Origin: Bdellovibrionales bacterium
GTDB taxonomy: Bacteria > Bdellovibrionota > Bdellovibrionia > Bdellovibrionales > Bdellovibrionaceae
DNA length: 64,000 nt
Assembly: GCA_016713585.1 (NCBI GenBank)
Contig: JADJOV010000007.1
Coordinates: 1 to 64,000, forward strand
Reading direction: 5' to 3'
Below, in pieces: positions 36,721 to 46,569 of the stretch (position 1 is its first letter; every line of letters begins with the position of its first letter). The position numbers and the translations under genes were made by a program. The notes beneath the pieces were generated by a model. That model was not told the DNA's origin. It searched no databases and was given only the letters and a program-made list of their open reading frames with translations.

Positions 36721-37200
36721 TCATTTTTTCAGAACCAAAAGGGCCCTCAATTCACGGGCAGTCATTATGTCTTTATGACGTTCCATTTTCTCTTTTGATT
36801 GGATCAAATCTTCGATAGAAATCACTTTGCATCGTTGGCCAAAAAGTTCGATCTCTACGGCCTGTGATTTCAACCGATTATAATCACCGACGCCTGTCAC
36901 TTCACTTATGACGTCCAATATGCCAAAATCAGTTTCTAGATAAATATTTCGTACGTTATCAAGTTCTTTGGGCTCATCCAAAAAAGATGGCTTATAATTT
37001 GGATTCATTCGATGGCGCGGGTGCAGATTCTTGAAAAGTTCACGAAGCTTTTTGATTCCATCAGGATTTACAGCAGCACATATGTCTAAGTCACGAGTCA
37101 CTTGCGTCGAACCATGTACCACGCCTGCGAAGCCTCCAATTAGAACAAACTCAATTTCACTCTCAAGAAGAAGTTGCAGCAGGTTATTTAGATTTTTCAC
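36721..37200 (-). CDS. MNT-type nucleotidyltransferase, probable toxin-antitoxin component
   Basis: The GTG at 37200 has AAGG upstream; a longer frame to 37236 overlaps the preceding gene more. It has the minimal nucleotidyltransferase core: IGGFAGVVHGS (Gly-Gly at ~22-23) and RDLDI with the two metal-binding Asp at ~37 and 39, and a third acidic segment (TDFGILDVISE) further on. The C-terminus is helical (LIQSKEKMERHKDIMTAREL). Proteins of this type add nucleotides to tRNA or to partner proteins in toxin-antitoxin pairs. It overlaps the small gene upstream by 17 bp, so they are co-translated. Confidence 0.75.
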   Translation of the reverse strand: MKNLNNLLQLLLESEIEFVLIGGFAGVVHGSTQVTRDLDICAAVNPDGIKKLRELFKNLHPRHRMNPNYKPSFLDEPKELDNVRNIYLETDFGILDVISEVTGVGDYNRLKSQAVEIELFGQRCKVISIEDLIQSKEKMERHKDIMTARELRALLVLKK

Positions 37201-37417
37201 GCAAAGCCTTGCCCGCAGCTTCAAGTTGGAAGACAAGATCTAGCGAGTATTGATGTTCTATCAGACGAGCCTCAGCTGTGAGGTCAAGATTTAGCTGAAT
37301 CTGACTCAAATCTACATCAAGCAATTGATCGTTCGGCTCAATAAGTTCATTCGCAATTGGCGCGGGCGCTTCCTGCTTGAGATCATTTGATTTAGAGGGT
37401 GCGTCGGCAAATTTCAT
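37184..37417 (-). CDS. small acidic protein upstream of the nucleotidyltransferase, possible partner
   Basis: 77 aa (MKFADAPSKSNDLKQEAPAP..., ending AAGKALREKSK). An acidic, proline-containing N-terminus is followed by a helical C-terminus. It is the first of a two-gene unit with the nucleotidyltransferase and overlaps it by 17 bp, the usual layout of an antitoxin or adaptor. No family recognised; role inferred from position. Confidence 0.55.
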   Translation of the reverse strand: MKFADAPSKSNDLKQEAPAPIANELIEPNDQLLDVDLSQIQLNLDLTAEARLIEHQYSLDLVFQLEAAGKALREKSK

Positions 37418-37495
37418 CGATTTGAGAATATCCTAGATTCATCAAAATTCAAAACGCAGCTGGCAGATTGTGAAATCCGCCAGTTGGGGGCAAAA

Positions 37496-39264
37496 CTAAT
37501 TTAAATTAGCTCCGAGTGGAATATTTAAAACATCAGGATGAGTTGCTTTTTCGACCGCTGCATCAGCCTGAACAATTCCAGCACCGACTTCATTTTCTGT
37601 ATTTGGAGTTAATCTCTTTGCTGTGGACGTCAAAATAGCCTTCACTTGAGCTGGAGTCAGTTGTTTATTTGTCGCCTTCATTAAAGCGACGACGCCTGCG
37701 ACGTGAGGGGTTGCCATAGAGGTGCCATCAAAGCTCGAGTAATTACTTTTTTGAACCAAGAGACTCGTTTGGGCGACATTTCCGGAAGCAAGGCTCGCCT
37801 TAATCATCTCACCTTGAGAAAGTTCGATCACAAAAATCGGAATTTCAATTTCACTTCCATCATTGGAAATTGCTCCATGAATCAATCCTGGGACATTATT
37901 GTAAACGACCAGACCTGCAACTTTTGCATCAAGGCCTGCCTTAATTTTATCCATAAACTTGTTTTCGCCGCGTTTAACAAGAGCAATTTTTCCAGAAGCG
38001 GCTACTTTTGCAAAGTCCTCTGGACGGCCATAAGCCACATCAATCATTTCTTTGTTGAGAGGTTCAAGAATAGTCTTACTTCCTTCAATAAAGCTGCTTG
38101 GAATAGTCTGAACAGGTGAAGAACCAAGTTGGATCTGAACGAGGGAGTTCGTCCTGAACCTTGCGGAACCGAAGAAACCACATCGACACCAGGGGCGACA
38201 ACAGCAAGCTCAGGGCCCCATTGAGAGAAGTCAGCCTTTAAGAGATCAGCATTGACAGCTCCAACGGCAATGACCGTGGGTAATGCGGCAGGATAACTGA
38301 CCTGCGGAATTCCGTCGTTGCCAGAGGCTGCGACAATGGTAATCCCGGCGGCCGCAGCTTTTGAGACGGCTCGGCGCTCTGTCGGAGTGGCTTGGGCGCC
38401 ACCGAGTGACATACTCACGAGATCAACCTTCTCTTGGATTCCCCACTCAATACCGCGAGCGACTGATAAATTTGAACAGCCTTCTGGGGTACAAACTTTT
38501 CCCATAAGAAGCTTTGCCTTAGGCGCGACCCCAGTAAAACCTGAGGAATCAGCGACTCCGACAATAGTCCCAGCAACATGAGAACCGTGTCCAACATCAT
38601 CGAAATAGTCATAAGCTAATCCGTATGGGTCAACGAAGCTTTTTCCTTTTTCTAGGTTGGCTTTAAGTGACGGATGGTCTTTATCAATCCCAGTGTCGAG
38701 GACAAGAACACGAGCCCCTGCACCTTGACGGGAAAGCGGCCAAGCCTCAACGGCTCTGACAGCGTTGATTCCCCAGGGAGTGCTCGCATTTGGCACAAAC
38801 TCTCCGGTGGTTTCACCAGTTATGTGAGTGGCGTTTCTTGAAAGCTTGTTCACTACTGCAAAGCCGTGAACTGGCTTTGGAGCTGGATGGAAAATTTCTT
38901 CATCAACAAATTCAACAGCAGGGTTCAGGCGAAGTTTTTGAATTTCAGAGGGGTTTTCGATTTTGACAATGACGCTATTGAGGGATTTTAAGGTCGTTTG
39001 AATATTGCCATTCACTTGCGAGAGAGCGTGCGGTGCTGCGCCCCAAAGATTGTTTTGGGTCATTAAATTTTGTGATCCAAATTTTGTAAAATGATTCTGA
39101 ACTTGAGTGAAGGCAGCTTGGTCTTTCAGAAAGACGATCACTCGTTGAGTTCGAGCCTCGGCCATTGATGGAAAAAAACTAGTTGAAATAACCAGAGACA
39201 GAAAAAGGCTAAAGGCAACTGTGAGTGCGGTCGTTGCGATGAGATTCATTCTCTTTTGATTCAT
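37496..39264 (-). pseudogene. secreted subtilisin-like (S8) protease with PA domain insert, one frameshift
   Basis: A signal peptide (to about AEA, residue 36) precedes an inhibitor I9-like propeptide (RVIVFLKDQAAF...VEFVDEE). The catalytic domain has Asp in RVLVLDTGIDKDHP, His in GHGSHVAGTIVG and, after a frameshift near 38147, Ser in SFDGTSMATPHVAGVVALMK. A PA domain (KIALVKRGENKFMDKI...AGLVVYNN) is inserted before the Ser. One base is missing around GGACGAACTCCC; restoring it yields SLVQIQLGSSPVQTIPSSFI. GGAGGG lies 6 nt before the ATG. Exported endopeptidase, possibly for prey or protein degradation. Confidence 0.88.
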
Positions 39265-39651
39265 TCGATTCCCTCCAGTGAAAAAAATTCTCGTTACGGT
39301 CAGCGGCTGCCAAGGTTTTGCAGCGATGATGTCTTTTTTTCAAGAATTTGTTTTGTGAAATTCTATCGGATTTCGGGCAATTAAGTGGTATTGGGTGATC
39401 TGTTAGGACGTGATGGTCCCAAAATGGAACCTATAAACGATTTTATGGCCCAACCAGGGTTTTAGATAAGTAAAACTTATGGGGCAAATTAGGTCGAGTT
39501 AGGGGCGTTTTTCATCAAAAATTTTTATAAATGCTACTCCGCGTTGGCATTTAGAGCCAAATCAATGGGCTTGAAACTTGGGAACTCGACTTTGCATTTG
39601 AAAAGGATTCCCATAGTATGGACCAAGCTAATTTAGGCGGGAGGCACGGCG

Positions 39652-40657
39652 ATGAATATCTATTCTGATATTACGAAAACAATTGGGCGAACACCCTTGG
39701 TGGAAATGCAGAGGATTGGTCAGGGACTGCCTGGAAAGGTTTTTCTTAAGTTGGAATTCTTCAATCCTCTGGGCTCTGTAAAAGATCGAATTGGCTTAAA
39801 TATGATTGAGCAGGCTGAGCTTTCTGGTCATTTGCGTCCTGGAATGGAGATCATTGAGCCCACCAGCGGGAATACTGGAATTTCTTTAGCCTTTGTCTGT
39901 GCGGCCAAGGGGTATCAGCTGACTTTGACAATGCCCGAAACGATGTCACAAGAGCGTCGAGTGTTATTATTGCTTTTGGGTGCGCGGGTGGTGCTGACTC
40001 CTGGCCCTCTGGGAATGAAGGGAGCGGTGGCAAAGGCTCTGGAATTGCGAGAGAAGAACGAGAAATCATATATGCCTTCACAGTTTGACAATGCAAACAA
40101 TCCAGCCATTCACCGAGAAACCACGGCCCTTGAAATTTGGCGGGATACAGACGGCCAAGTTGATATAGTTGTTGCAGGGGTGGGAACCGGTGGAACCATT
40201 AGCGGCGTCGGCCAAGTGTTCAAGGGCAAAAAACCGGGTGTGCGAATCGTTGCGGTTGAGCCCACAGAGTCTCCAGTTTTGTCTGGCGGCAAGGCTTCTC
40301 CTCATAAAATGCAAGGAATCGGGGCAGGATTTGTGCCAAAAATTACGACTCTAAGGTCGTTGATTTGGTTGAACAAGTTTCCTCAGAAGAAGCCTTGAAG
40401 ATGTCTCGTGACGTGATTAAAACTGAAGGGATTCCAGTTGAATAAGCTCTGGAGCAGCGATTTCTGTTGCGCTGAGGCTTGCTGCAAAACCTGAGAATTT
40501 AAATAAAAAAATTGTTGTCATTGTTCCAAGCTATACTGAAAGGTACTTGTCGACATTGTTGGCGGAGGCTGAGCGGGAGCAGGCAAAGGCGTTGGTGGTT
40601 TCAGGTGTTGATGAAAAGTACCTGGCGCTTGTAAATACTTCTGATGTCTCCATTTAA
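39652..40657 (+). pseudogene. cysK: cysteine synthase, two frameshifts
   Basis: PLP enzyme making cysteine from O-acetylserine and sulfide. FNPLGSVKDRIG has the PLP Lys, and EPTSGNTGISLAF, GVGTGGTISGVG and SGGKASPHKMQGIGAGF are all canonical. The frame breaks at ~40349 (one T missing from ATTTAC, restoring PKIYDSKVVDLVEQVSSEEA) and at ~40440 (one G missing, restoring GIPVGISSGAAISVAL). After both, the protein ends normally at 40657. Two deletions in a 1-kb core enzyme argue for sequencing error. Confidence 0.88.
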
Positions 40658-41400
40658 AATCCCTCATCCGGACGAAAGTCTACATATTTTTGGGGTTAAC
40701 ACAAAGAGGGTTTTGGGCGATGAAAAAATCAGCGTCCTAGTTTGGAATGTTTATAAGGGAAGAAGAAGGAAGACTTTTTTTCAAGATTTCATAAAACTCA
40801 CCGAAACGTCAGATTTCATTCTTCTCCAGGAAGCGATGATCGATGAAACGATGCCTGAATTGTGGAAAACCCACAGAGATCTACATCATTGGAAAATGGC
40901 GGCGAGTTTTGAGTATCTTCACGATCGATCGCGCACCGGGGTTATCACCGGAAGTCTTGTGCAGTCCGACAAGTATCGTTTAATTCGGTCTGTTGAGCGG
41001 GAATTTTTTTCTGGACGCCAAAGGTTTCGCTTTGTTCGTATTACCATATTGAGGGCAGTGCGGAAAAATTGTTGTGATCAATACTCATGTTGTGAATTTT
41101 GTGACGACGGCAGGTTTTAGGGTTTTTATTATGGAACTGGTTAAGGTGATTCAAGAGCATCAAGGGCCAATTCTTTTTGGTGGTGATTTTAATACCTGGA
41201 ACCCCTGGCGTTGGGAAGCCTTGCTTGAAGTTTTGGCAGAGTTCAATCTTGAGCACTTGGTGTTTCAGCGCGATCCTCGATTGCTTAAATTGGATCATGT
41301 CTTTTTGCGAGGGTTTGCGGTTCATTCTGCTGAAATCAAACAGGAAATTCAAAGTTCCGATCACTATCCACTTGAGATTTTGCTGCGTCTTAAGGGTTAA
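40644..41400 (+). pseudogene. endonuclease/exonuclease/phosphatase family protein, two frameshifts
   Basis: Marks of the EEP fold: SVLVWNVYKG, FILLQEAMID (metal-binding Glu), LFGGDFNTWN (Asp/Asn), LDHVFLRG and the terminal SSDHYPLEI with the catalytic His. Single-base losses near 41040 (around CGTATTACC) and near 41068 (GG to G before TGATCAAT) split it; repaired it reads YHIEGSAEKLLVINTHVVNF. Substrate not known; members cleave nucleic acids or phosphoesters. The start overlaps the cysK end by 14 bp. Confidence 0.8.
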
Positions 41401-41462
41401 CTATTGACAATCGACGCTCCCTTTCGTAACCCTGGAACACCTCAAAAATGGGAGAGTTGGAA

Positions 41463-43546
41463 ATGAATTTTGACAGCGTAATGAACTTAGATAGCATGTT
41501 GTTGAGTCCTTTGATCGCGGGCGCCGTGGGTTTAGTGCTCGCAGTTTTTTTATTTTTTAGGGTCAAGGCTCAGCCCCGGGGCAATCAAACGATGAACCGA
41601 ATTGCAACCTACATTAGAGAAGGTTCAATGGCCTTCATCTGGCGCGAGTATAAAGTTCTTTCAATCTACGCGGTGGTCGTTGGAGCGATTTTGTGGGTTG
41701 CCCTTGGCCCGATAGCGGCGGGGTCCTTTATTTTAGGGGCGTTCCTAAGTCTTCTCGCCGGTTTTTTGGAATGAGGGCGGCAACATATGCCAATGTGCGG
41801 ACGACTCAAGCGGCAGCGACTGGATCTCGAGCGAATTCGCTCCTGATCGCTTTTGACGGTGGAGCCGTCATGGGCCTTTCAGTTGCAGGTCTTGGGTTGG
41901 TTGGCCTTGGCGCTCTTTATGTGATCTTTCGCGGAGATGAGATTGTTGGGACGGTCCTGCACTCCTTCGCAGTCGGAGCCTCATCAATTGCTCTCTTTGC
42001 TCGAATTGGCGGTGGAATCTATACTAAGGCTGCAGATGTGGGAGCGGATATCGCAGGGAAAGTCATTGAAGGGATTCCTGAGGATGATCCGCGAAATCCA
42101 GGCGTTATTGCTGATAATGTTGGTGATAACGTTGGAGATGTGGCTGGAATGGGAGCTGATATCTACGAATCGATGGTTGCCGCTATTGTGGCCGCAATGG
42201 CCATTGGCCTCGCCATTTCACCAAATTTACTAACTGGCCTGCTTGAGGGTGGGACGCCAGAGGCGACACGACTGGCGGCAGTTATTCTTCCCCTGGTTCT
42301 TTCTGCGCTGGGAATGGGAATTTCAATTGCAGTGATTTTTGCAACTCGATTTTTTACCGGCGCTTCGCCGGCGGCAGTTTTGCGGACAGCCTTGCTGGTG
42401 CCTCCATTCTTACTCACAATTCATTCCGCTGTTTTAATGCCGTTTTTTGGAATCGGGCAGGGCGTAACGGTCGCGCTGGCCGCCGGGGCCTTTGGGGGCG
42501 CTGTCATTGGTCTAATCACTGAATACTATACGGCGGCAAAGCCAATTCGATTGGTAGCCCTTGCAAATATGACAGGGCCTGCGACCGGAATTATTCGGGG
42601 TCTTGCCGTAGGAATGGAATCAACGGCCATTCCTGTTTTGGTAGTTGCCTTGGCTGCTTATGTGGCGGATCAGGCCCTTGGGCTCTACGGTATTGCCCTT
42701 GCTGCGGTGGGAATGCTTGCAGGAACGGCTGTGGTGATGACGGTTGATGCCTATGGTCCGATTGCAGATAACGCGGGCGGAATTTCAGAAATGGCAGGAT
42801 TGGGCGAGGACGTTCGGGCAATCACAGACGAATTAGATTCGGTTGGGAATACCACGGCCGCTATTGGGAAGGGTTTTGCTATTGGGTCTGCAATATTAAC
42901 AGTGGTGGCTTTGTTTTCGGCGTTTAATATGGAAGTCAATCATGTGCGGGAGCTTAAAGGTCTCGCGAAAATGAATCTTGAACTGACGTCTTCTGGGGTT
43001 TTGATTGGCTTACTGATTGGATCGATATTGCCATTTCTTGTTGGAGCGACAACGATGATGGCGGTTGGAAAGGCAGCTGGGAAGATTGTAGAAGAAATTG
43101 CCCGGCAGTTTAAGGAAATTCCCGGACTGCTTCAAGGCAAAGCAGAACCGCAGCCTGCGAAGATCGTCGATATAGCGACGAAAGCGGCACTGACGGAAAT
43201 GGTCTTACCAGGAATGATTGCAGTTTTAGCGCCAGTGGTGGTGGGTTTTTGTTTAGGACCACAAGCCTTGGCGGGAACTTTGGCAGGAGCGCTTGCGGTG
43301 GGTGCGACCATGGCCTTATTTATGGCTAATGCAGGTGGGGCTTGGGATAATGCGAAAAAAATTATTGAAAAGGGCGGAATTCCAGGAAAAGGAAAAGGTA
43401 GTGATGTGCACAAAGCCGCGGTTGTCGGCGACACTGTTGGTGATCCCTTTAAGGATACCTCAGGTCCTGGGGTTGCAATTCTTATAAAGGTGATGAGTGT
43501 CGTTTCCCTATTGATTGCTCAGTTGATCGCCACTATTGGCGGATAA
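41463..43546 (+). pseudogene. hppA: membrane pyrophosphatase, one frameshift
   Basis: Couples PPi hydrolysis to H+ (or Na+) pumping. The signature DVGADIAGKVIEGIPEDDPR and DNVGDNVGDVAGMGADIYES are intact; 'GNTTAAIGKGFAIGSA' has Ala where K+-independent enzymes have Lys, which predicts the K+-dependent class. 16 membrane segments expected. One base is missing near 41771 (GGTTTTTTGGAATG; restoring gives AGFLGMRAATYANVRTTQAA). I place the start at ATG 41463 after GGGAGAG, not at 41448. TTGACA at 41405 may be a -35 element. The exoD start overlaps the end. Confidence 0.9.
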
Positions 43547-44249
43547 AGTCTGGATGTTTGAAGCTATCCATGAGCGGGCGCAAAAAGGCGGGATAACCCT
43601 TGCTGAGTTTTTTGCGCTGCTCAGTGGTCGTGGACATCAGCTGGTCATTTTATTTTTAGCCTTACCATTTTTGCAACCCATTCCATTGATTGGAGTCTCA
43701 ACTCCTTTGGGATTCTTGATTGGAGTGGTTGGTTGGCTTCATTATCGGGATCAGGCGCCCTGGGTTCCACGACGATTCCAAAAGCTGGAAATTTCGCAAC
43801 GAGTTCTTAATAGAACCGTTGAGGTGGGTCAAAAATTTTGGCAGATTGCCGATCGCTTAAAGATGCATCCTCGTTGGTTTTTTGTTCTTGATACAAAAAT
43901 ATTCAGAATTCTCAATTTACTTTTAGTCATGAGTCTTGGATTTCTGCTCGCCCTCCCCTTACCGGTGCCCTTCTCAAACACTGTTCCAGCTATTTGCTTA
44001 GTGATTCATTCTCTGGGCCAGATTCGAAGGGACGGCCTTTTGGTCGTTCTGGAGTTATTTTCTTTGCTTAGTTGTCGGGATATTTTTTTGGAGTGTTGCG
44101 GAATTGGTCTTTTCGTTTTTCCAGGACTAAGGGGCCGCGCAACAATAAATGGTCCAAGTTATCGCGCTGTGGATTTTGTGGCAGATCGAGACGGGCGGAC
44201 GAAGCGGGCGAAATATGGGGGTAACCCACACGACGATTGGCTATTTTGA
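43536..44249 (+). CDS. exoD: ExoD-like exopolysaccharide synthesis protein with altered C-terminus
   Basis: The first ~175 residues match ExoD, a membrane protein named for its role in exopolysaccharide production: LAEFFALLSGRGHQLVILFLALPFLQPIPLIGVSTPLGFLIG and LALPLPVPFSNTVPA. After 'RRDGLLVVLE' the sequence no longer looks native: it runs into a repeat copy (44071-44166) and reads Cys-rich, then Arg-rich nonsense to 44249. The normal 3' end is therefore replaced by the insertion that carries the AbiE-like pair. The start may be ATG 43554 rather than the TTG at 43536. Confidence 0.78.
   Translation: MADKVWMFEAIHERAQKGGITLAEFFALLSGRGHQLVILFLALPFLQPIPLIGVSTPLGFLIGVVGWLHYRDQAPWVPRRFQKLEISQRVLNRTVEVGQKFWQIADRLKMHPRWFFVLDTKIFRILNLLLVMSLGFLLALPLPVPFSNTVPAICLVIHSLGQIRRDGLLVVLELFSLLSCRDIFLECCGIGLFVFPGLRGRATINGPSYRAVDFVADRDGRTKRAKYGGNPHDDWLF
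44071..44166 (+). repeat. degenerate direct repeat, left copy (at the exoD 3' end)
   Basis: Shares with 46377-46516 the blocks TAGTTGTC, GGAGxGTTGCGxAATTGGT, TTTTTCC, ACTAAGxGGCCGC and GTCCAAGTTAT in the same order, with small indels. The pair brackets the HTH remnant and the AbiE-like genes. Confidence 0.6.
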
Positions 44250-44340
44250 AAATGGCAAACACGCCATTGAAAGTCTTCCGGTCGAGCAACTAAATTTCCT
44301 AAAAAATATGAAATTCCTACTCCGGAAATTCGACATTTTA
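44155..44340 (+). pseudogene. remnant of a Cro/C1-type helix-turn-helix gene
   Basis: The readable part GVTHTTIGYFENGKHAIESLP is the second half of an XRE-type helix-turn-helix domain, preceded by out-of-frame Arg-rich sequence and followed within ~20 codons by loss of homology. No start or complete domain. Probably an accessory regulator that decayed within the inserted region. Confidence 0.45.
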
Positions 44341-44408
44341 AGGAAATTGATAATATAGAAGCTGCTTATTTTATTGCTATTTCCTATAGTATACAAATTT
44401 CCTATTGC
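44291..44408 (+). promoter_or_regulatory. cluster of six AATTTCCTA-like sites before the AbiE-like operon
   Basis: Direct copies: AATTTCCTA at 44293, AAATTCCTA at 44311, TATTTCCTA at 44379, AAATTTCCTA at 44396. Inverted copies: GGAAATT at 44324 and TAAGGAAATT at 44339. They end ~32 bp before the start at 44440. Repeated sites of this kind are what a winged-helix antitoxin would bind for autoregulation; binding itself is inferred. Confidence 0.45.
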
Positions 44409-44439
44409 AGAATTTGGCACTTTATGAGAAACTAAGAGT

Positions 44440-45483
44440 GTGGTAAATCAAGTAGTATATCTAGCATTTGAATCTGAAGCTCTAGAAAAACTAAGCAATC
44501 AGCAGGATCTTTATGCTCCGATGATGACAAGAGTTTTGAGGAGCCAATTTCTTAAATCTCGAAACACTCAAATCGACGCAGAGATTGAACTCGACTGGGA
44601 CGACCAAAGTGTTCGGTTTGATGTGGAAATTGTAAGCCGTACCTCGCCTCAGCTTCTTGAGATGAAAGCTACTAAATTCAAAAAATTAGAAGGAATGAAT
44701 CCGCAACTTATTGTTGTTCCATACCTTTCAGAGTCGGTAGTCAATATTTTGAAAGAAAATAGACTTAGTGGTTTAGACCTCAACGGCAACTACTACATCA
44801 TAACACCACGATTACTCGCGATTCGTTTGGATAGGAAAAATGAATATCGCGAGTCAGCGACGATTCGAAAAATTTATGCCGGAACAAGTTCAGTCGTGTG
44901 TCGATATCTTTTGACATCTCAAAATACGAACTTAGGAGTAAAAGACATTGCTGAGTCCATCCGAAAAATGGGCTGTGAGATCACGGAGCCAACAGTCTCA
45001 AAAGTGATTAAGCGCCTTGAAGAAGAACTGATTTTAAGTCGGACCGAAAAAGGCTTCAAGCTTCTTCAGAGAGACAAACTCTTAGAAAATCTCAAGAACG
45101 GTTATAGTGAGCCTAAAATCGTTGAGCAAAGAAGACTAAAAGTGCCAGGTGGCCCTTTGGAGTTTATAAGACAGTCAGTTGGCTTGAAGCAGAAATGGTG
45201 TTTATCGGGAACTTCATCGGCAAATCGATACACGGTAGCTACATTTCCTCAAGCTTACGAAGTTTATATAAATGAAATTCCAAAAGAGTGGCTTCAATGG
45301 GAAGATAACCGCTTCTTCAATTTTGTTTATAAAAAAACGAGTAGTGATTTTGTGTATTTTGATCGGCAAGAGAGTGATGGCTTATATTTTTGCTCAAAAC
45401 TTCAAACATATATCGAGCTTGCAAGGGGCGATAAGAGAGAAAAGGAGACAGGCGAACCTCTTCGGTCTGAGATTTTGGAGTAA
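44440..45483 (+). CDS. AbiEi-like antitoxin with winged helix, 347 aa
   Basis: The middle (about residues 155-212, RYLLTSQNTNLGVKDIAESI...EPTVSKVIKRLEEELILSRT) is a winged helix-turn-helix. The N-terminal ~120 residues resemble a restriction-endonuclease-like or DUF domain (LLEMKATKFKKLEGMNPQLI); the C-terminal half is like AbiEi C-terminal regions. It starts with GTG and is followed after 2 bp by the nucleotidyltransferase gene, the order of AbiE-type antitoxin then toxin. It probably represses its own operon through the upstream AATTTCCTA boxes. Confidence 0.7.
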   Translation: MVNQVVYLAFESEALEKLSNQQDLYAPMMTRVLRSQFLKSRNTQIDAEIELDWDDQSVRFDVEIVSRTSPQLLEMKATKFKKLEGMNPQLIVVPYLSESVVNILKENRLSGLDLNGNYYIITPRLLAIRLDRKNEYRESATIRKIYAGTSSVVCRYLLTSQNTNLGVKDIAESIRKMGCEITEPTVSKVIKRLEEELILSRTEKGFKLLQRDKLLENLKNGYSEPKIVEQRRLKVPGGPLEFIRQSVGLKQKWCLSGTSSANRYTVATFPQAYEVYINEIPKEWLQWEDNRFFNFVYKKTSSDFVYFDRQESDGLYFCSKLQTYIELARGDKREKETGEPLRSEILE

Positions 45484-45485
45484 CC

Positions 45486-46340
45486 ATGGATCACCTGATT
45501 ACGAATTTAATTGAACTCAATAAAGCCTTTGAAGGTGAAAATGTTCCACTGATATTAGGTGGTGGGATGGGACTTTATATTCGAAGTGTCTATGGAAAAC
45601 ATCAAGAGTCCACTCGATATCCTTTCCGAACTGAAGCTAGAGCAACGGCGGATCTTGATATATTTCTGACAGCTGAGACCATTGTTTCCAAAGAGGCCAT
45701 TGAAAAAGTAAAAGCGATTTTATCCAAGCAAGGTTATGCCGTTGTACCAGAGGCTCAGTACTTTCAATTTAGCAAACAGGTCACGGTTTCGGGATCTCAA
45801 AGAAGTATTCGTTTGGATTTTCTATCCGCCCCTCCTGCTCCAGAAGATAAAAGTAAGGTGAAAATAAGTGCTCCTAGAGTAAAGCCCAAAGGGGTTGATG
45901 AGTTTCACGCTTATAAGACCGATGAAGCAGAAGGAATATCTATTGGGCTTGAGCAAATTGATGTGAATGGTAGTATAATTCAGGTCGTATCCCCTTTTAA
46001 CTACCTCATCTTGAAGCTTCATGCTTTCAATGACCGAAAAGACGAGACCAACGAAAAGAGTGATCGTGGTCGTCATCATGCGTGGGATATATTCGCGACG
46101 ATTGTTCGCATGAATGAATCTGACTGGAAAAGTGCACATGAGCACAGAAAAGCTCACGCACAAAAAGATTATTTTCAAAATGTAAGACGTATTCAAGGCG
46201 AAAGCTTTTTGGGAAAAGACGAAGTCGGTTTTCTAAGAATGCGGGAACATCTGACCTATCAACGAGACACTGCGACATATGATCCTCACGTCGAAAAGGT
46301 CGCTGAAGATTTACGTGATTTATTCAAAAGTGAAACATGA
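45486..46340 (+). CDS. AbiEii-like nucleotidyltransferase toxin, 284 aa
   Basis: Nucleotidyltransferase core: LILGGGMGLYIR (Gly25-27) and ATADLDIFL with Asp56 and Asp58 as metal ligands. A beta segment (SIRLDFLSAP) supplies the third Asp, and SPFNYLILKLHAFNDRKDET supplies the conserved Lys region. AbiEii enzymes add nucleotides to tRNA acceptor ends and stop growth unless antagonised. It lies 2 bp after the antitoxin-like gene. The whole pair is inserted at the 3' end of exoD between repeats and is likely a mobile defence or addiction module. Confidence 0.78.
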   Translation: MDHLITNLIELNKAFEGENVPLILGGGMGLYIRSVYGKHQESTRYPFRTEARATADLDIFLTAETIVSKEAIEKVKAILSKQGYAVVPEAQYFQFSKQVTVSGSQRSIRLDFLSAPPAPEDKSKVKISAPRVKPKGVDEFHAYKTDEAEGISIGLEQIDVNGSIIQVVSPFNYLILKLHAFNDRKDETNEKSDRGRHHAWDIFATIVRMNESDWKSAHEHRKAHAQKDYFQNVRRIQGESFLGKDEVGFLRMREHLTYQRDTATYDPHVEKVAEDLRDLFKSET

Positions 46341-46376
46341 CTTGAGAAATGGCTCAGTGTGAGATTTGGCAAAACC

Positions 46377-46541
46377 TAGTTGTCTTTGGAGCGTTGCGAA
46401 ATTGGTTTTCTTGTTTTTCCTGAACTAAGTGGCCGCCCTCAAAATAGCTTTGGCTATGCCTTCGTCCGGCCCGCCTAAGTCTGGCCCAAAATCTGCTGCG
46501 CATACTTGTCCAAGTTATTTTTGGACGGCCCCTAAGGTCTA
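46377..46541 (+). repeat. degenerate direct repeat, right copy, with internal inverted repeat
   Basis: The first ~60 bp and the GTCCAAGTTAT block match the copy at 44071-44166. Inside, AACTAAGTGGCCGCCC (46422-46437) is the imperfect inverted repeat of GGACGGCCCCTAAGGT (46523-46538), 12 of 16 positions. So this copy contains a ~115-bp hairpin-forming unit, like a small non-autonomous element. Confidence 0.55.
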
Positions 46542-46569
46542 GCAAGTTTTTTGGATATTTGGCCGATCA

